A DNA stretch of 46,254 bases, from positions 242 through 46,495 of the forward strand of contig DCRZ01000005.1 of assembly GCA_002325375.1 (NCBI GenBank), written 5' to 3'. Positions 33,278-41,970 of this stretch are shown here, in pieces. A program made the translations under genes and the position numbers. Positions within the stretch are counted from its first letter, which is position 1. Each line of letters starts with the position of its first letter. The notes under the pieces are model-generated. The model worked only from the letters and a program-made list of their open reading frames with translations, searched no databases and was not told the DNA's origin. The DNA comes from Rhodospirillaceae bacterium UBA1479. Its GTDB lineage: Bacteria > Pseudomonadota > Alphaproteobacteria > Rhodospirillales > Casp-alpha2.

Positions 33278-35362
33278 ATGCGCCCGGAAATCCTGTTCCC
33301 ACTGTTCAAGCCCGTGACGACGCTGCCCGGCGTCGGTCCACGCGTGGGATCGGTGATCGAAAAGCTGTGCGGCGGCGGGCGGCTGCTTGATCTGTTGTTC
33401 CATCTGCCGACCGGGATCGTCGACCGCCGCTATACCCCCAAGATCGCCGAGGCCGAAGCCGGGCGCGTCGCCACCCTGACCGTGACCGTCGGCCCCCACG
33501 CCAAACCCCACAACCGCCGTCAGCCCTACAAGGTCCAGGTTTCCGACGATTCGGGTTTTCTCACCCTCGTGTTCTTTCATGCCCGGGACGATTACCTGGC
33601 CAAGATCCTGCCCGAGGGCGAAACCCGCATTGTGTCCGGCGTCATCGAACGCTACGGCGACAACCTGCAAATAACCCATCCGGACCACATCGTGCCGGTG
33701 GCCGAGCGCGACCAGATTCTGAAAGCGGAGCCCGTCTACCCAATGACCGCCGGCCTGTCGCCCAAGACCTTCGGGCGCGCGGTGCTGGCCGCGATCGAGG
33801 CCACGCCCGAGTTGCCCGACTGGCTCGACCCCGCCGTCACGGCGCGGGAAGGCTGGCCCGCCTGGCGCCCGGCCATCGAAGCCCTGCACCACCCGGAAAC
33901 CCACGCCGACACGGCCCCCGACGCCCCGGCACATCGCCGCGCCGCCTATGACGAACTTCTGGCCAACCAACTCGCCCTCGCCCTGGTGCGCCGCGACATG
34001 CGCAAGGTTGCGGGCCGCGCAACCTCGGGCGACGGCAAGATCATGGACCGGATCACCAAGGCCCTGCCCTTCAGACTGACGCCGTCGCAGGTCATGGCCG
34101 TGGCCGAGATCACCGGCGACATGGCCGCGCCCGAACGCATGCTGCGCCTGCTGCAGGGCGACGTCGGATCGGGCAAGACCCTGGTGGCGCTGTTGGCCAT
34201 GGCGCGGGCGGTGGAGGCCGGGGCCCAGGCCGTCCTCATGGCGCCCACGGAAATTCTCGCCCGCCAGCATTTCGCGACCCTGGAACCGCTCGCCACCGCC
34301 GCCGGTCTGTCCATCGCCCTTCTGACCGGGCGGGAGAAAGGCAAGACCCGGGATGCGATCCTGGCCGATCTGGCCCAGGGCAGGACGGACCTTGCCGTCG
34401 GCACCCATGCATTGTTCACCGAAGACGTTGCGTTCAAGGACCTGGCCCTCGCCGTGGTCGACGAACAGCATCGCTTCGGCGTGCACCAGCGCCTGGCCAT
34501 CACGGCCAAGGGCCGCAAATGCGACGTACTGGTGATGACGGCGACGCCGATCCCGCGCACCCTGATGCTCACGGCCTACGGCGATATGGAATCCTCCCGT
34601 CTGACGGAAAAGCCGCCGGGCCGTGCGCCCGTCGACACCCGGGCCCTGCCCAACGACCGCCTGGCCGAGGTCGTCGATGGCCTGACGCGGGCGCTTGCGA
34701 CCGGGGCCAAGGCCTATTGGGTCTGCCCGCTGGTCGAGGAATCGGAAAAGATCGACGCGGCCGCGGCGGAAGACCGTTACGCCCATTTGAAACAGGTGTT
34801 CGGCGACCGGGTCGGGCTGGTCCACGGGCGTCTGAAGGCGTCGGAAAAGGACGCGGTCATGGACGCCTTCACCAACGGCCCCGTTCAAGTCCTGGTCGCG
34901 ACCACGGTGATCGAGGTCGGCGTCGATGTGCCCGACGCCACGGTCATGGTCATCGAACATGCGGAGCGGTTCGGCCTGGCGCAGTTGCATCAATTGCGCG
35001 GGCGCATCGGGCGCGGCAACAAGCCGGGCACCTGTCTGCTGCTCTATGCGCCACCGTTGTCGGAAACCGCGCGGTCGCGCCTGAAAATCCTGCGCGAAAC
35101 GGACGACGGCTTCCGCATCGCCGAGGAAGATTTGAAACTGCGCGGCGCCGGGGAACTGCTGGGCACGCGGCAAAGCGGCCTGCCGACCTTCCGCCTTGCC
35201 GACATTGCCCACCACGGCGACCTGCTGGCCATGGCGCGGGACGACGCGGCGCTGATCCTCAACCGGGACGCGGAGCTGAAGTCGGACCGGGGCACGGCGC
35301 TCCGCGTTCTGCTGTACCTGTTCGAACGGGACGCGGCAGCGCGCACCCTGCGCTCTGGCTAG
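33278..35362 (+). CDS. recG: ATP-dependent DNA helicase RecG
   Basis: 694 residues, the normal RecG length. An N-terminal wedge/OB region (TTLPGVGPRVGSVIEKL, LLFHLPTGIVDRRY) is followed by helicase motifs: QGDVGSGKTLVAL (Walker A), DEQHRFGVHQR, MTATPIPRTL, QLRGRIGRGN and a TRG-type C-terminal wedge. It remodels stalled replication forks and Holliday junctions. ATG 33278 gives the family N-terminus; longer upstream frames run into sdhE antisense. Its stop overlaps the convergent DUF502 gene by four bases. Confidence 0.96.
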   Translation: MRPEILFPLFKPVTTLPGVGPRVGSVIEKLCGGGRLLDLLFHLPTGIVDRRYTPKIAEAEAGRVATLTVTVGPHAKPHNRRQPYKVQVSDDSGFLTLVFFHARDDYLAKILPEGETRIVSGVIERYGDNLQITHPDHIVPVAERDQILKAEPVYPMTAGLSPKTFGRAVLAAIEATPELPDWLDPAVTAREGWPAWRPAIEALHHPETHADTAPDAPAHRRAAYDELLANQLALALVRRDMRKVAGRATSGDGKIMDRITKALPFRLTPSQVMAVAEITGDMAAPERMLRLLQGDVGSGKTLVALLAMARAVEAGAQAVLMAPTEILARQHFATLEPLATAAGLSIALLTGREKGKTRDAILADLAQGRTDLAVGTHALFTEDVAFKDLALAVVDEQHRFGVHQRLAITAKGRKCDVLVMTATPIPRTLMLTAYGDMESSRLTEKPPGRAPVDTRALPNDRLAEVVDGLTRALATGAKAYWVCPLVEESEKIDAAAAEDRYAHLKQVFGDRVGLVHGRLKASEKDAVMDAFTNGPVQVLVATTVIEVGVDVPDATVMVIEHAERFGLAQLHQLRGRIGRGNKPGTCLLLYAPPLSETARSRLKILRETDDGFRIAEEDLKLRGAGELLGTRQSGLPTFRLADIAHHGDLLAMARDDAALILNRDAELKSDRGTALRVLLYLFERDAAARTLRSG

Positions 35363-36228
35363 GACTTGTCGCCGTTTTTCGGCTTCTTGGTCCGTCCCCG
35401 TTCCCCCGCCGGCAGCGATGCCTGCAAGTCTTTCTGAATTTCGGCGGGACGCTTGACCGCCAAGACCACGGGCGCGTTTTCGGTTTCGCGCAGAACCTCC
35501 AATTCTTCATACACCCGGGCCGAGGTCACGGGCTGTTTCTTCAGCGCATCCGGCCGCCGGTCGGGCGGGGTGACGATGCCGCCGGAAATCACCATCTTGA
35601 TCGCTTCCTCGACGGACATATCCAGGCTGACCAGATCCTCCTTGGGCACGAACAGCAGGAACCCCGAGGTCGGGTTCGGCGTCGTCGGGATGAAGATGTT
35701 GATGCATTCCTCCTGCGTCACGTTCTGCACCTCACCCGTCGTGGTGCCGGTGATGAAGGCGATGGCCCATATGCCGCGGCGGGGATATTCGACCAGCACG
35801 GCCTCGCGGAACGCATTCGACTGCTGCGCCAGGACCGTTTCGAGAATCTGCTTGGTCGCGTTGTAGACGCTGCGGATCACCGGCATGCGGTTGAGGATGT
35901 GCTCGCTCAGCTTGATGAAGAAGCGTCCCATGAACCCCGCCGTCAGGGCACCGGTCAGCGTCAGGCCGACGATCAGCACGAACAGGCCCAGGCCCGGCAG
36001 GGCGAAGGGCAGATAGGTTTCCGGGTTGTACTTGACCGGGATCAGCGGCCGGATGGTGTTGTCCACGAAATGGATCAGCAGCCAAGCCAGATAGAAGGTG
36101 AAGGTGATCGGCGCCGTCACCAGAATCCCGGCGAAGAAATAGGCCCGCATGCGCGGGAAGAACCCGTTCGACGCCGGTTTGGCGTCGGATGCGGGGGTCT
36201 GGTCGCCGTGTTGCGTCTCGTCACTCAT
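35359..36228 (-). CDS. DUF502 family inner-membrane protein
   Basis: 289 residues with two membrane segments (about 27-52 and 75-100) linked by the family sequence VDNTIRPLIP. The conserved soluble part follows (VIRSVYNATKQILETV, NIFIPTTPNPTSGFLLFVPKEDL, EEAIKMVISGG). N- and C-terminal tails are polar and probably cytoplasmic. DUF502 proteins are widespread, of unknown function, and in alphaproteobacteria commonly neighbour recG. Convergent with recG (4-bp overlap). Confidence 0.92.
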   Translation of the reverse strand: MSDETQHGDQTPASDAKPASNGFFPRMRAYFFAGILVTAPITFTFYLAWLLIHFVDNTIRPLIPVKYNPETYLPFALPGLGLFVLIVGLTLTGALTAGFMGRFFIKLSEHILNRMPVIRSVYNATKQILETVLAQQSNAFREAVLVEYPRRGIWAIAFITGTTTGEVQNVTQEECINIFIPTTPNPTSGFLLFVPKEDLVSLDMSVEEAIKMVISGGIVTPPDRRPDALKKQPVTSARVYEELEVLRETENAPVVLAVKRPAEIQKDLQASLPAGERGRTKKPKNGDKS

Positions 36229-36282
36229 GTAAAGAGGTGCCTTCTGTTTTCCGGTTCAAATAAGGAAATTATCAATCACGTC

Positions 36283-37173
36283 TCAATCCCACGGCCCGTC
36301 GCCGAGGAAGTCCCGCAGCCGGGCAAAGGTATCGTCCGGCAACTCTTCGGCAAGAAAATGGCCGCAATCAAGCGTCCCACCGGTCACGTTCTCGGCCCGC
36401 TCGCGCCACGCGGCCAGCACGTCGAACTTGCGGGCGACCAATCCCTTCGCCCCCCAAAGCGCCAGCACTGGGCAGGTCAGCTTGGCCCCCGCCGCCATAT
36501 CGTCCCGGTCATGGATCATATCGATGGTCGCCGCCGCGCGGTAATCCTCGCAGGACGCATGAATGGTTTCCGGCATGGAAAAGCAGCGGACGTATTCAGC
36601 CATGGCCGCGTCGTCGAACAAGGTTCCATTGCCGCTCCACTGCCCCATCTTGCGGCGCAGGAAGAATTCAGGGTCGGCGCCGATCATGCGTTCCGGCAGG
36701 TCGGCCGGTTGGATCAGGAAGAACCAGTGATAATAGCCCGTGGCGAATTCCATATCCGTCATGCGGTACATATGTTCCGTCGGCGCGATGTCGAGCACCG
36801 CCAGCCGCGTGACCTTGCCCGGATTGTCGGCGGTCAGACGATGGGCGACACGCCCACCCCGGTCATGGCCAACGACGGCGTAACGATCAAACCCCAGGTC
36901 CGTCATCAGGCCGGCCAAGTCCCCCGCCATGGCGCGCTTGGAATAGGGCGCATGGTCCGCGTCCGTCGGCGGTTTGCCGCTGTCGCCATAACCGCGCAGG
37001 TCGGGCATGACCAGGGTGTAATGCCGCGCCATCAGGGGGGCCAGCTTGTGCCACATGGCATGGGTCTGCGGATAGCCGTGCAACAGCAGAACCGGCGGCC
37101 CCTCGCCTCCCGTGCGGAAGTTGACGGCGACGCCACCGATCTCCCGGCGATCTTGTTGAAAGCCGTCGAACAT
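36283..37173 (-). CDS. Alpha/beta hydrolase, fluoroacetate dehalogenase-like
   Basis: 296 residues. The catalytic set matches fluoroacetate dehalogenase FAc-DEX FA1 almost position for position: nucleophile Asp104 (GHDRGGR), carboxylate-binding Arg105 and Arg108, Asp128 (LDIAP), halide-pocket His149-Trp150 (YYHWFFLIQP), Tyr211 (CEDYRA) and base His272 (DCGHFLAEE). The oxyanion region is LLHGYPQTHAMW. It would hydrolyse haloacetates through an aspartyl ester in the cytoplasm. The His-Trp-Tyr trio marks the subgroup able to stabilise fluoride; the natural substrate may still differ. It lies 31 bp after the cyclic-nucleotide-binding gene on the same strand. Confidence 0.85.
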   Translation of the reverse strand: MFDGFQQDRREIGGVAVNFRTGGEGPPVLLLHGYPQTHAMWHKLAPLMARHYTLVMPDLRGYGDSGKPPTDADHAPYSKRAMAGDLAGLMTDLGFDRYAVVGHDRGGRVAHRLTADNPGKVTRLAVLDIAPTEHMYRMTDMEFATGYYHWFFLIQPADLPERMIGADPEFFLRRKMGQWSGNGTLFDDAAMAEYVRCFSMPETIHASCEDYRAAATIDMIHDRDDMAAGAKLTCPVLALWGAKGLVARKFDVLAAWRERAENVTGGTLDCGHFLAEELPDDTFARLRDFLGDGPWD

Positions 37174-37204
37174 CAAGCGGTCCCTTGCCTCCTCTGCGCT
37201 GGGA

Positions 37205-37549
37205 TCACTTGCTCATCCGCCGGACAGTTTCCGCCAGGATCTTCAACAAGCCCTGGACGAAGGGGTCCGATTTCATCATACGGTGCTGAAAATTCGCACG
37301 GTTGATGACGACCACGGTGCAGCCGCTTGCCGACCGGGCCGACGCCGCCCGGGGCTTGCCGTCGATCAACGCCATCTCGCCGAAGATGCCGCCCGCGCCG
37401 ATGGTGCTGAGCACTTCCTCGGAGCCCTCGCGGTAGATTTCGACGGTCCCGCTTTGAACGAGGTACGCAAACAAGCCCTCATCGCCCTCTTTGAAGATGC
37501 GATCACCCGCCTGATACATTTTCCGTTCAAGCACGCCTGTGACCGACAT
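37205..37549 (-). CDS. Single-domain cyclic nucleotide-binding protein
   Basis: 114 residues from ATG 37549 (GAGGG site). It is one Crp/CAP-type beta-barrel with the phosphate-binding cassette FGEMALIDGKPRAASARS, followed by the usual C-helices. There is no DNA-binding domain, so it must act through a partner or as a free cNMP-responsive module. An upstream start at 37639 adds a Cys/Arg-rich stretch that does not look like protein. Co-directional with the dehalogenase-like gene. Confidence 0.88.
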   Translation of the reverse strand: MSVTGVLERKMYQAGDRIFKEGDEGLFAYLVQSGTVEIYREGSEEVLSTIGAGGIFGEMALIDGKPRAASARSASGCTVVVINRANFQHRMMKSDPFVQGLLKILAETVRRMSK

Positions 37550-37693
37550 GTTCGAACCCTCACTTCCTGTCCGTACGCAGCCGTCGCGCAGCCGCTCACA
37601 ACCCAACCGGCACCGTTTTCGTTTCCCGTTTCCAGGCATGTGCCGTTGCGGTTAGTGTACCCCCTCCACCCGCCAAGGGGAGTCTATTTTCAA

Positions 37694-37714
37694 ATGCCTA
37701 CCCACCCCGCATGA
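37694..37714 (+). CDS. Possible six-codon leader peptide before the NUDIX gene
   Basis: ATG 37694 follows an AAGGGGAG site (37675-37682) and encodes MPTHPA, stopping at TGA 37712-37714, which overlaps the NUDIX ATG (ATGA). The NUDIX ATG itself has no ribosome site, so coupled re-initiation is plausible. Confidence 0.35.
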   Translation: MPTHPA

Positions 37715-38157
37715 GCCGCGAATATCCCGAACGCCCCATCGTCGGCATCGGCGCCGTCGTCCTCAAGGACGATCATGTGCTGCTGATCCGCCGCGGCAAG
37801 CCGCCGCGCCTCGGCAGCCTGTCCCTGCCCGGCGGCGCGCAGCATGTCGGCGAGACCGTACATGAGGGGGCGCTGCGCGAGGTCATGGAGGAAACAGGGA
37901 TCGAGGCCGAGGTCCTGGGCCTGATTGACGTGGTCGACAGCATGACCAAGGACGACGACGGTCGCCTGCAATTCCATTACACCCTGGTCGACGTGGTTTG
38001 CCGCTGGGTCGCGGGCGAACCCCGGGCCGCCGGCGACGCCGCCGATGCGCTGTGGATGCCGCTGGCCGAGGTCCCCGCCCTGGAATTGTGGTCGGAAACC
38101 CGGCGCATCATCGAACTGGCGGCGGAAATGACCGAGGCCTTGCCGCCGTCGGATTGA
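37711..38157 (+). CDS. NUDIX hydrolase
   Basis: 148 residues with a complete Nudix box: GGAQHVGETVHEGALREV followed by MEETGI, giving the G-x5-E-x7-REUxEExGU pattern. The start RPIVGIGAVVLKDDHVLLIRRGKPP and PGG resemble the ADP-ribose pyrophosphatase/MutT-like group. The substrate cannot be assigned. Its stop is 13 bp from that of the convergent HlyD-family gene. Confidence 0.92.
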   Translation: MSREYPERPIVGIGAVVLKDDHVLLIRRGKPPRLGSLSLPGGAQHVGETVHEGALREVMEETGIEAEVLGLIDVVDSMTKDDDGRLQFHYTLVDVVCRWVAGEPRAAGDAADALWMPLAEVPALELWSETRRIIELAAEMTEALPPSD

Positions 38158-38170
38158 CGCTTACGGAATT

Positions 38171-39526
38171 TTATAAAAGACGCCGGGGTGCGGACGCCGG
38201 CCGGAACAGATATTCCAACAAGGTCCGCCGCCCGGTGCGCACACGCACGCTGACCTGCATGCCCGGCAGGATTCTGTTGGCGTTGGGGTCGTCGCCGATG
38301 AAGGCCTGATCCAGGACGACCGTGGCGCGATAATAGGGCTTGCCGGTAGCGTCCATGAAGGTGCCAGCGGAAACGTCGCGCAATTCGCCACCGACAAGTC
38401 CCGCGCGCCCCGATCCCGCACCGGTAATCTGCACGGCGACCGGCTGGCCCACGGTAACGCGGCTGATGTCGCGGGGGGCCAGGCGGACCTCGGCGATCAG
38501 GTCGTCGTCGACGGGCACGATTTCCATGACCGTTGCCCCCGCGGGCACGATGCGGTCCTTGGCATAACCGCCGATGCCCTTCACGAACCCCTTCACGGGG
38601 GAATGAATATCGAAGGCGGCGACCCGCGCCGCCAGTTGCTTCACTTCTTCCGAGGCCTGGGCAAGCTTGGCGGTGACAAGGCCGAATTCGGCCAGGGCTT
38701 CCTCACGGCTTTGGCTTTCCAGGGCGTCGAGTTCCGTTTTCGCCTCCTCGACCGCCTGGGTCAGTTTCTCGCGGCGGGTGATGACCGTGGCCATGTCACC
38801 GCGCACGTCGGCGACCTGTCGGCGCACGTTGAGCAAAAGGATCTTGGGGCTCAAACCCTTGCGGAACAGTTCTTCCCGCATGGCCAGTTCCTCGGCCAGA
38901 ATCTGCGCCTTGCGGGTCAGGGTTTCGTCCTCGCCCTTGAGACGGTCAAGGTCGGCCTGACGCTGTTGGATGCGCGATTCCAGAATGATGCGGCGGTTTT
39001 CCTGGGCCCGCTGATAGCCGTTATAGACGGCCCATTGGTCCTGCACGAGGGATTGGAACTTGGGGTCAGCGAAACCGAAATTGGGCTCGCGGCCGTCGCC
39101 GATGGCACGCAGGCGTTCCGCCTTGAGGGCGAGCGCCGCTTCCTCGATCCGCGCCTGCTCGTACCGCGCCTTGATCTGCGCCGGGTCGAGACGCAGCAGC
39201 ACGGCCCCCTGGTCGACCAACTGACCTTCCTTGGCCAGGACTTCAACCACCACGCCGCCTTCAAGATGCTGGACCGCGCGCACCTGACCGGCGGGCACGA
39301 CGGCGCCCTCGGCCTCGACCGTTTCCTGAACCTCGGCGAACGCCGCCCAAATTCCCACGGCGGCGACAACAACGACAAGCCCCGCGATCATGCCCCGCGA
39401 CCACAGGCGGCGGCGGCCTTCGCCGGCCGACGCCGTACCGTCTTCCAGCACGGCAAGGGTCGGCTGACCCTGGGCGGGTGCCTGGGTTTCGGTGGTATAG
39501 GACGGGGTGGTGCCGGGCTGGGTCAT
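38171..39526 (-). CDS. HlyD-family membrane fusion (adaptor) protein of type I secretion
   Basis: 451 residues. A polar cytoplasmic N-terminus (about 1-43), one membrane helix (about 44-66), a lipoyl/barrel half (VVPAGQVRAVQHLEGGVVVEV), a long coiled coil (about 110-300), the second lipoyl half (FDIHSPVKGFVKGIG) and a C-terminal beta-barrel (PGMQVSVRVRTGRRTLLEYLF). This is the normal HlyD/LapC/PrtE architecture that joins an inner-membrane ABC exporter to a TolC-type channel. All motifs look intact. Last gene of the operon, 13 bp after the larger ABC subunit. No TolC-like gene is in the window. Confidence 0.93.
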   Translation of the reverse strand: MTQPGTTPSYTTETQAPAQGQPTLAVLEDGTASAGEGRRRLWSRGMIAGLVVVVAAVGIWAAFAEVQETVEAEGAVVPAGQVRAVQHLEGGVVVEVLAKEGQLVDQGAVLLRLDPAQIKARYEQARIEEAALALKAERLRAIGDGREPNFGFADPKFQSLVQDQWAVYNGYQRAQENRRIILESRIQQRQADLDRLKGEDETLTRKAQILAEELAMREELFRKGLSPKILLLNVRRQVADVRGDMATVITRREKLTQAVEEAKTELDALESQSREEALAEFGLVTAKLAQASEEVKQLAARVAAFDIHSPVKGFVKGIGGYAKDRIVPAGATVMEIVPVDDDLIAEVRLAPRDISRVTVGQPVAVQITGAGSGRAGLVGGELRDVSAGTFMDATGKPYYRATVVLDQAFIGDDPNANRILPGMQVSVRVRTGRRTLLEYLFRPASAPRRLL

Positions 39527-39539
39527 CGTTCGGCCAAGG

Positions 39540-41969
39540 TCATTGTTCGGCGAGAGTCTGTCCGACCCGCCCTTCCGCGTAAAGCTGTTCCAAGACCGCA
39601 GACGATGGTCCCTCGGCGCGGGTCCGCCCGCCTTCCAACCAGATCACCCGGTCAGCCAGACGAATGATTTGCGGCCGGTCCGTGGCGACGATGACGGTCG
39701 TCGTGCCGCGCAATTCCTCGATGGCACGCAGCAAGGCCTGCTCGCCTTCCGGGTCCAAATGGCGTTCCGGCCCGTCGAGCAGCAACAGACCGCTGCGGCG
39801 AACATAGCCGCGAGCCAGCGCGACACGCTTCAGGAATCCCGGCTGCGGATCGTGGTCGATCAACCCCATATTGACGGCCAAGCCAAACCGCCGATTGCTA
39901 CCGACACCCGTTTCCAATACGCGGATGTCCTCCATCACGCCCGCGAGATTGCAGGCGGATTGGATATCCGCCTCCGAGGCGACCGGGTTCATCAGCCGCA
40001 AATTGTCCTCGATGCTGAGCGGCAGAAATTCCGGCAGTTCCGGCACATAGGCGACGGACTGGCGCAACTGCACGGGATCGAACAGGCCCGTTTCGACACC
40101 GTCCAGACGGGCGTGCCCGGCGGCGGTGGGCTCCAGCCCCGCCAGCACCCGCAGCAGCGCCGACTTGCCCGACTGATAGTCACCGACAACGGCGACGACC
40201 TCGCCGGGATCGGCATAAAGCGACACATCGTCGAGCGGCATTTCGATGCCGCCCGTGGACGCCGTCGACAGACCGCTGACATCAACATGTCCGGCCAAGG
40301 TGCGTGGCGGCAGCGACGGCCGGGCGGCGCTGCGCTCGGCCCGGATCGCATGCAGGCGTCCTGCCTGGGTCAGGCCGCACCACAGGCGCGCGGCGTTGCC
40401 GGCCTCGTCCGTCACGCGGGCGACCGCGCGAAGGGCCGCCGCCGTCAACAGGACAGACGCCGCCAAGGCCCCCTGGCTCAGACCATCGGAAAGGCTCAGG
40501 TAGGCCCCGGCCGCTGCTGTCCCGGCAACGGTGGCACCTGCGATCCAACGTCCGATCAAAGCAACACGGCGGGTGCGGTCGGCAGCATCGCGCCGGGTGC
40601 GGGCCATCTCGGCGGCGGCACGTTCGACCCGCCGGGCGACGGCGTCCTCGCAGCCGGCCGCGATCGCGTCGGCACGGACACGGACGGACTCAAACCAGTT
40701 TTGGGCGGATTCTCCGGCCGCACCAACGGCCCGTGCCGTCGCGCTGCGCACGCCCTCCTTCAACACCCAGCCCGTAACGACGACCGCCAAGACACCAAAC
40801 ACCGGGACAGCAACCAATGCACCGGCAAGATACGCCACGGCGGCAAGGGCGATCACCGCGGCCGGCAGGCCGAGGGCGGCCCGCACCAACCGTACCGCCG
40901 GTTCGGCACCGCCTGCGTGAAAGTCATCGAAGCGGCTGCGCCGCGCGCCCGCCGTGGTGTCCTTCAAGGTTTCCGGCGGCAGGAACAGGGTCCGCGTCAA
41001 GGCGCCGAGGGCAAGGCCCGCCGCCGCCGTCGCCACCGGGGCCGCCATGCGGTCCCGCCAGGCGCGGAATGGCATTTCGAACACCATGGTCAGCGCCGCC
41101 GCCCCGGTGAAGAACAAAATCATGGGCAGGGCTGCCGACGGCACGACATCGTCGAGTGCCACCAGCAGCAGCAGCGGCCCGGCCAGTGCCAGCATTCCCT
41201 GGACCAATGCCACGGCCCCCATGGCGCGCAGCCGCCCCCGCAACAACGACCGGAGAAAGGCAAGCGGTTCCGCCGGCGGTGCGGTATCCGCCATCGGTTC
41301 GGCGGCGGTGAAGACATGCACCCGCCCGGCGCGCCGGTCGCGGGCGATGGGCCGGCGGGTACGCGTTGCCCCATCGAACCCGGGCAGGGAATTCTGGCCG
41401 AACCGCTCCAGCACCAGGACGTCCCCGGACTTGGTGGTGAACAGGGCCGGGAAATCCTGCGGCCCCAGTTCGTTAAGTCTGGCGCGGAACGAGCGGCTGC
41501 GGAACCCAAGCCGGGCCATAACCATCACCGCGTCGGCAGCGTCCAGCGGCGCGTTAAGGGCAGGCAGAACCTCGGCCACCTGACGCGGCGCCCCGTTCCA
41601 GTCCAAGGCCCGAAGCAGTTCGCGCAGGCAATGGGCGATGTTGGTCCCCCCCGCCAACGCCGCCGCCATGGCCCAATCGTCTGGCAGGTCCACGGCCTCG
41701 GACAACGCCACTTCCAGGTCCTGGGGGCTGGGCGGCGTTTCCTCGGGCTCCGGCTCGGCGACACCGACGGCGGCCTCGGATGACAGGGCCAGAAGCGGCG
41801 GCGGCACCTGGGCGTGGGGATCGATCCCTTCCAGCCGGTTGAGACGCAACGCACGCCACGGTCCCCGGGGGCGCGTGGTCTCCGCTTCGACGACACTGTC
41901 CAAGCCCCCCGACAGGGCGCGGGTGAACAAGGCTTCCGTTGCTTCGAAATGAGGGATCCGGCTCGCCAT
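39540..41969 (-). CDS. Type I secretion-like ABC exporter subunit with C39-like domain and degenerate ATPase
   Basis: 809 residues from ATG 41969 (GGAGGG site). The N-terminal C39-like region (about 110-235) lacks the protease triad. A transmembrane domain (about 255-530) and a nucleotide-binding domain (about 570-800) follow. Walker A is intact (GDYQSGKS, 596-603), but the signature reads QPGF at 709-712 instead of LSGG, the Walker B glutamate is Gly733 (LLLLDGP), the Q-loop glutamine is Glu (YVPELPEF), and the switch histidine is Asp (VATDRP). It probably binds ATP but should hydrolyse poorly. One base separates it from the partner ABC gene. The frame is intact, with no sign of decay. Confidence 0.85.
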   Translation of the reverse strand: MASRIPHFEATEALFTRALSGGLDSVVEAETTRPRGPWRALRLNRLEGIDPHAQVPPPLLALSSEAAVGVAEPEPEETPPSPQDLEVALSEAVDLPDDWAMAAALAGGTNIAHCLRELLRALDWNGAPRQVAEVLPALNAPLDAADAVMVMARLGFRSRSFRARLNELGPQDFPALFTTKSGDVLVLERFGQNSLPGFDGATRTRRPIARDRRAGRVHVFTAAEPMADTAPPAEPLAFLRSLLRGRLRAMGAVALVQGMLALAGPLLLLVALDDVVPSAALPMILFFTGAAALTMVFEMPFRAWRDRMAAPVATAAAGLALGALTRTLFLPPETLKDTTAGARRSRFDDFHAGGAEPAVRLVRAALGLPAAVIALAAVAYLAGALVAVPVFGVLAVVVTGWVLKEGVRSATARAVGAAGESAQNWFESVRVRADAIAAGCEDAVARRVERAAAEMARTRRDAADRTRRVALIGRWIAGATVAGTAAAGAYLSLSDGLSQGALAASVLLTAAALRAVARVTDEAGNAARLWCGLTQAGRLHAIRAERSAARPSLPPRTLAGHVDVSGLSTASTGGIEMPLDDVSLYADPGEVVAVVGDYQSGKSALLRVLAGLEPTAAGHARLDGVETGLFDPVQLRQSVAYVPELPEFLPLSIEDNLRLMNPVASEADIQSACNLAGVMEDIRVLETGVGSNRRFGLAVNMGLIDHDPQPGFLKRVALARGYVRRSGLLLLDGPERHLDPEGEQALLRAIEELRGTTTVIVATDRPQIIRLADRVIWLEGGRTRAEGPSSAVLEQLYAEGRVGQTLAEQ

Positions 41970-41970
41970 C

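Noticed and set aside
32933..35215. A 760-residue extension of the sdhE frame antisense to recG
   Set aside because: Only the last 82 residues are SdhE; the rest is the antisense of recG.
34519..37305. A 928-residue open frame running from inside recG through the DUF502 and hydrolase genes
   Set aside because: It is sense-shifted over recG and antisense over two well-supported genes, with compositionally biased non-protein-like sequence.
39507..41783. A 758-residue open frame antisense to the larger ABC subunit
   Set aside because: Its composition (Arg, Gln, His, Gly) is that of a high-GC antisense shadow, and the opposite frame has a clear ABC exporter fold.
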